DNA of 64,000 bases from Sphingobacterium alkalisoli (GTDB lineage: Bacteria; Bacteroidota; Bacteroidia; Sphingobacteriales; Sphingobacteriaceae): assembly GCF_005049105.1 (NCBI RefSeq), contig NZ_SUKA01000001.1, positions 1 to 64,000 on the forward strand, given 5' to 3'. The position numbers were made by a program, and so were the translations under genes. Positions 60,300 to 64,000 of the stretch are shown here, piece after piece; positions within the stretch are counted from its first letter, which is position 1; every line of letters begins with the position of its first letter. The notes under the pieces were generated by a model. That model saw only the letters and a list, made by a program, of their open reading frames with translations. It was not told where the DNA came from and did no database searches.

Positions 60300-62078
60300 A
60301 TGGAAGCTATTATTCAAAATCTAGTCAAGGCCCTCGGATGGAGTATCGTACACTCCCTCTGGCAAGGAGCAATACTTTATTTGATATTGTTTGGACTATT
60401 TACCTTGATGCCTAAGGCGAGTCCAAGAATAAAACACAATATCGCCTTCGGTACTTTACTGGCAACATTGACAGCTTTTATTTTTACCGTTATTTCGACG
60501 TTCACTTTACCTGTCGCACAAAGCAATCCCGGTGTTAAATTTAACGAACAGGACTATGTTGTGCTCTTAAAAGAATTTCAAAAAGGGCAATTCGCTACAG
60601 AAAACATTTTCCCCTTTATCGTTGCGATATACATCCTGGGGATGATCTTTCAGACGGCTTTTCTGCTGAAAGGCTATTTAAAGCTCAAAAATATCCGTAA
60701 GCATAACATTGCTCCTGTCCCTGCCGAATGGGCCGTCCTTTTTAAAAAAGCCGCAAAGAAATTGGACATTTCTAAGTCAATAGGTTTTTATCTTTCAACA
60801 AGCGTAAGTGTACCCTTGGCGATTGGTTATTTCAAACCAGTAATATTATTTCCAATTGCACTTATCAACCACCTTAACACGGAACAAGTAGAAGCCATAC
60901 TTTTACATGAATTGGCACATATCCGCCGAAATGATTATCTAATTAACCTAATCAAAGTGTGTGTGGAAACAATGTTATTTTTCAATCCTTTTGTGTGGCT
61001 TACCTCCAGGTTTATGCACATCGAACGCGAACACGCTTGCGATGATTTAGTCGTCGATTCTACGCATACACCGCTGGCCTATGCGAAAGCATTACTCCAC
61101 CTAGAAACACTCAGAATGCAACAAGCTCCAGCGATGTCTATGGCGGCTACAGGAAATACACATTATTTATTAAAACGTATAAAAAGAATAACGAACATGG
61201 AAAAAAACTATCCCAATGTGAAGCAACAGCTGCTTGCCATCGCATTGACCTTATTTACTTTTGTCACTGTAGCCTGGATTGCGCCGAACAGCAATAAAAA
61301 GGATGTGGCAAAGAACGAGAAAACGGAAATAGAAACACAAGCAACCATAGACATAGAAACAGAAATACGGGAAGTGCTGACATTCGCGTCCGATTCGGAT
61401 ACGATCGCCGTGCCGGAAAGAACTCCTATAGCCCGCACTATGTCGGGGGAATCAACGGTAATTTATCACTCGGATAACAGACCTGATAGTTTGAATGGAG
61501 TCTGCGACGATACGGACCTTAAAGCCCACATGTCGAGAATAGCGGAAAATGCCGAAGAGATGGAACAATACCACAATTCTCCGCAATTCAAAGCCCAGAT
61601 CGCTAAAATAGAAGCCAATGCTAAGGAAATCGAAAAGTATTTCGAATCGCCGGAGTTCAAACAAAAGATCTCCAATATAGAAGCGCATGCAAAAGATGTA
61701 GAGAAATACGTAAACTCGCCAGAGTTTCAGGGAAAAATTGCCAAAATAGAATTAGAAGCTAAAAAAATAGAAAAATACTTTGATTCACGAGAATTTAAAC
61801 AAAAGATCGCGAAGATAGAATCAAGGGCAAAGGATATCGAAAACTACGTTGAATCGCCAGAGTTCAAAGAGAAAATAGCGGAAATAGAAACGAAGGCGAA
61901 AAACCTTGCAGCCTATTACGAATCTCCTGAATTTAAGAACAAAATAAATAAGATAACGGAAGCATACGACTCTCCAGAGTACCAAGAAATCCACAAAAGA
62001 TATCAACAGGAATTGGAGGCTTTACAGAAATCAAAGAGAAATAAGACGATCCAGACGCCACTTTTGGTCTTGTTCTAG
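60300..62078 (+). CDS. M56-family (BlaR1-like) membrane metallopeptidase with 23-residue repeats
   Basis: 592 residues. Membrane helices (ILYLILFGLFTLM; TLLATLTAFIFTVIS; FIVAIYILGMIFQTAFL; LLAIALTLFTFVTVAW) surround a gluzincin zinc site (LLHELAHIRRNDY, then HIEREHACDDLVV). The periplasmic C-terminus has no penicillin-binding domain; instead it has about six tandem 23-residue units such as AKIEANAKEIEKYFESPEFK (61540-61950), then a charged helix. The repeats are likely a long helical rod that may sense the envelope. It pairs with BlaI. Confidence 0.88.
   Translation: MEAIIQNLVKALGWSIVHSLWQGAILYLILFGLFTLMPKASPRIKHNIAFGTLLATLTAFIFTVISTFTLPVAQSNPGVKFNEQDYVVLLKEFQKGQFATENIFPFIVAIYILGMIFQTAFLLKGYLKLKNIRKHNIAPVPAEWAVLFKKAAKKLDISKSIGFYLSTSVSVPLAIGYFKPVILFPIALINHLNTEQVEAILLHELAHIRRNDYLINLIKVCVETMLFFNPFVWLTSRFMHIEREHACDDLVVDSTHTPLAYAKALLHLETLRMQQAPAMSMAATGNTHYLLKRIKRITNMEKNYPNVKQQLLAIALTLFTFVTVAWIAPNSNKKDVAKNEKTEIETQATIDIETEIREVLTFASDSDTIAVPERTPIARTMSGESTVIYHSDNRPDSLNGVCDDTDLKAHMSRIAENAEEMEQYHNSPQFKAQIAKIEANAKEIEKYFESPEFKQKISNIEAHAKDVEKYVNSPEFQGKIAKIELEAKKIEKYFDSREFKQKIAKIESRAKDIENYVESPEFKEKIAEIETKAKNLAAYYESPEFKNKINKITEAYDSPEYQEIHKRYQQELEALQKSKRNKTIQTPLLVLF
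61537..61950 (+). repeat. Tandem 69-bp coding repeats in the M56 gene
   Basis: About six imperfect 69-bp units encode the consensus KIExxAKxIEKYxxSPEFKxKI. Units differ by several residues each, so the array is old rather than freshly expanded. The last unit is shortened (AYDSPEYQEIHKRY). Confidence 0.85.
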
Positions 62079-62130
62079 GCGAAACGACGGTTTTTACGTA
62101 TTATTGTGCGTAGGAACACGTCGTTAACAA

Positions 62131-62754
62131 ATGGAAATTATATATTATAGCGACCTTTTAGGTACAATGGTTTTCGCCATCTCGGGAGCTATGGCTGCAA
62201 ATCGCAACGGCATTGACATTTTCGGTGCTACTTTTACCGGATTTGTAACGGCAATCGGCGGCGGATCTTTGCGCGACATATTCCTGAATATTAGGCCGGT
62301 ATGGGTCGAAGATGGAAATTACCTGATTGCGATCTTTATAGGTGTATTTATTTCAATAGTAGCCAACAAGCACTTAGACAAACTGGCGCGCACATTATCT
62401 TTATTTGACGCGATCGGTATCGGTTTCTTTACCGTGGTGGGTGTCCAAAAATCATTATCCTACGGTAGCAGCGACATAGCCGCAATAATACTGGGTATGT
62501 TTTCGGCAGCAATGGGCGGCGTGATACGCGATGTATTAATGAATGTAACACCATTGATATTGCGTAAAGAGATTTATGCTACAGCGTGTTTATCGGGAGC
62601 CTTTCTCTTTGTCCTCTTACATAACTTCCATGTGGATAATGGTACAAATGCCTTTTTTAGTGCAGCGCTGGTATTTTTAATTCGGATATTGTCGGTCAAG
62701 TTTAATTTATCCTTACCGTCTGTTACCCCAATTGAAAACAAAGACTTAAAGTAG
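62131..62754 (+). CDS. TRIC-type (UPF0126) cation channel family protein
   Basis: 207 residues with seven hydrophobic segments in two homologous halves, each with the family Gly-rich motif: GFVTAIGGGSLRDIFL and GMFSAAMGGVIRDVLM. Prokaryotic TRIC proteins form homotrimeric monovalent cation channels in the inner membrane. The last codons overlap the convergent murF gene by 9 bp. Confidence 0.92.
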   Translation: MEIIYYSDLLGTMVFAISGAMAANRNGIDIFGATFTGFVTAIGGGSLRDIFLNIRPVWVEDGNYLIAIFIGVFISIVANKHLDKLARTLSLFDAIGIGFFTVVGVQKSLSYGSSDIAAIILGMFSAAMGGVIRDVLMNVTPLILRKEIYATACLSGAFLFVLLHNFHVDNGTNAFFSAALVFLIRILSVKFNLSLPSVTPIENKDLK

Positions 62755-64000
62755 TTCCAATAATTTTTCGAAAGCCATCCCTCGCGAAGCCTTCAGTAAG
62801 ATAAAACTCTCCGCAATAGTCGAGACTGCCGCCTTTGCTTCTTCGGTAGTTTGGTAGTATTCCCCTTCGGGTTCCTTTTGAGCATAGAAGGCTTCTCCTA
62901 CAAAGATAAGTCGATCGACACGCAAAGACTTTGCCTGTGTAATAATTTTTTGATGCTCTGCATATGTATCGTCACCCATTTCAAACATATCACCTAATAT
63001 CACGACCTTACGATCCGCTTCCAATACCTTCATATTATCCAGAGCTGCGGACATACTACTCGCATTTGCATTGTAGAAATCCGCAATGACCGTGTTCTTG
63101 GTTGTTTTCGTAATCTGCGAACGATTATTTTTCGGAACATACCCCTCGACCCCCATATTAATAGAAATGGGAGATACATCAAAATGTAACCCCACTGCAA
63201 TAGCGGCCAAGATATTCTCGCTATTATACGATCCTGTGAGACTGGTAGATACTTCATAAATTGGGGTTGTATCCTTCATTTTCCAACTGATGGAAAGGTA
63301 GGGGTTAGCATGTAACAGCTTCCCGATTACATCATTTTGACCGGAAAAACCATAGCGCACGATTTTATTAAAGGTCCTCGTATTTACCATTTCCAGCAAT
63401 TCAGTGTTGTCGCTCTGTAAAAAGAGAATACCCCCGGATTCCTGAAGAAAATCATATAATTCTCCTTTCGCCTTTTTAACGCCTTCGAAGGAGCCAAAAC
63501 CTTCCAAATGCGCTTTTCCAACATTAGTGATGATTCCATGCGTGGGGCGTGCAATGTCACTTAACAAGGCAATCTCTCCCACATGATTTGCGCCCATTTC
63601 TATAATAGCCACCTCATGCCTGCTATCTATGGAAAGAAGGCTTAAGGGTACCCCAATATGATTATTTAAATTGCCTTGCGTCGAAAAGGTGTTATACTTC
63701 TGAGACAGGACTGCATACAATAGCTCTTTCGTTGTTGTTTTACCATTTGTTCCGGTGATACCGATAACCGGAATATTTAGCTGCGAGCGGTGATATTTCG
63801 CAAGATCTTGAAGTGTAGAAAGTACATCCTTCACGATAATATAATCATCTCCTTTATCGTACAGGGGTTCATCTATCACGACATACCGTGCTCCAGCAGC
63901 TAAGGCCTGCTCGGCAAATGCATTGCCATTAAAGTTAGCTCCCTTTAAGGCAAAGAAAATACTATCTGCTGCTATATTACGCGTATCTGTAGTGACTTTG
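62746..64000 (-). CDS. murF: UDP-MurNAc-tripeptide:D-Ala-D-Ala ligase, MurF (partial)
   Basis: About 418 residues visible; the gene continues beyond the right edge. The window's last bases still encode MurF N-terminal domain (TDTRNIAADSIFFALKG). The central ligase domain has the ATP loop VIGITGTNGKTTTKELL, NNHIGVPLSLL, then EMGANHVGEI. The C-terminal domain has YNANASSMSAALDNMKVLE and ILGDMFEMGD. It adds D-Ala-D-Ala to the UDP-MurNAc tripeptide in peptidoglycan synthesis. GTG/ATG codons near 63879 are internal, not the start. Convergent with the TRIC gene. Confidence 0.95.
   Translation of the reverse strand, partial: KVTTDTRNIAADSIFFALKGANFNGNAFAEQALAAGARYVVIDEPLYDKGDDYIIVKDVLSTLQDLAKYHRSQLNIPVIGITGTNGKTTTKELLYAVLSQKYNTFSTQGNLNNHIGVPLSLLSIDSRHEVAIIEMGANHVGEIALLSDIARPTHGIITNVGKAHLEGFGSFEGVKKAKGELYDFLQESGGILFLQSDNTELLEMVNTRTFNKIVRYGFSGQNDVIGKLLHANPYLSISWKMKDTTPIYEVSTSLTGSYNSENILAAIAVGLHFDVSPISINMGVEGYVPKNNRSQITKTTKNTVIADFYNANASSMSAALDNMKVLEADRKVVILGDMFEMGDDTYAEHQKIITQAKSLRVDRLIFVGEAFYAQKEPEGEYYQTTEEAKAAVSTIAESFILLKASRGMAFEKLLELL

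Overview
The window comes from a Bacteroidota chromosome, most likely a Sphingobacteriaceae-type organism. The support is a SusC/SusD pair, TlpA-like lipoproteins, LytTR and ECF regulators, DUF6520/MauE small-protein modules, GG-leader precursors, and promoters of the Bacteroidota type (TTG, about 19-21 nt, then TAnnTTTG). No complete RNA gene, CRISPR array or intact insertion sequence was seen. The left edge appears to lie just upstream of a 16S rRNA gene transcribed leftward out of the window.

Layout. 1-530: tandem rRNA-type promoters and leader. 0.5-3.4 kb: a leftward cassette of small phage-like or unknown genes (DUF5675-like, small membrane protein) separated by low-complexity dispersed repeats. 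3.5-7.3 kb: an unknown gene, a LytTR regulator, a LytS-type kinase, an acyltransferase-like protein and an unlisted 56-residue ORF. 7.7-10.3 kb: two Crp-like regulators and MauE/DUF6520 small membrane or exported proteins. 10.3-16.9 kb: a SusC-SusD-TlpA uptake operon. 17.2-18.6 kb: structured intergenic DNA, an XRE regulator and a broken DUF6934-like gene.

19.1-34.1 kb is the most interesting part. Three glycosyltransferase genes surround two secreted proteins that share an almost identical double-glycine leader and a linker, but end in different cysteine-hydrolase-like domains. One of these domains carries the hallmarks of the T6SS amidase Tae4. They are followed by an exported protein of unknown family and three tandem WG-repeat lipoproteins (candidate immunity proteins), then a complete type 1 exporter: C39-peptidase ABC transporter, HlyD adaptor and TolC. 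Both effectors carry, about 45 residues after the predicted cleavage site, a motif very like the TonB-box/plug signature of SusC proteins. This suggests colicin-like entry through TonB-dependent receptors. I read the locus as a contact-independent, GG-leader-exported, possibly glycosylated peptidoglycan-hydrolase bacteriocin system with periplasmic lipoprotein immunity. Gene fragments show that the toxin module was duplicated and its C-terminal domain swapped.

34-53 kb is a recombination-scarred accessory region. It holds repeated fragments of a TolC gene and of an AlbA_2-domain gene, a second full TolC, a distant fourth WG lipoprotein, two S41 peptidases, a gluzincin-type peptidase, a DUF4143 ATPase with twin palindromic operators, a TlpA-like lipoprotein and an MG2-domain protein. 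52.8-58.9 kb is a small glycan (sulfated fucose) locus: a GH95 alpha-L-fucosidase and a sulfatase share an identical promoter/operator, and between them lies an ECF41-like sigma factor with its azoreductase/NTF2 target operon. 59.2-64 kb returns to ordinary genes: TetR, BlaI/M56 sensor pair, a TRIC-type channel and murF, which runs off the right edge.

All family assignments come from reading motifs by eye; no database search was run.
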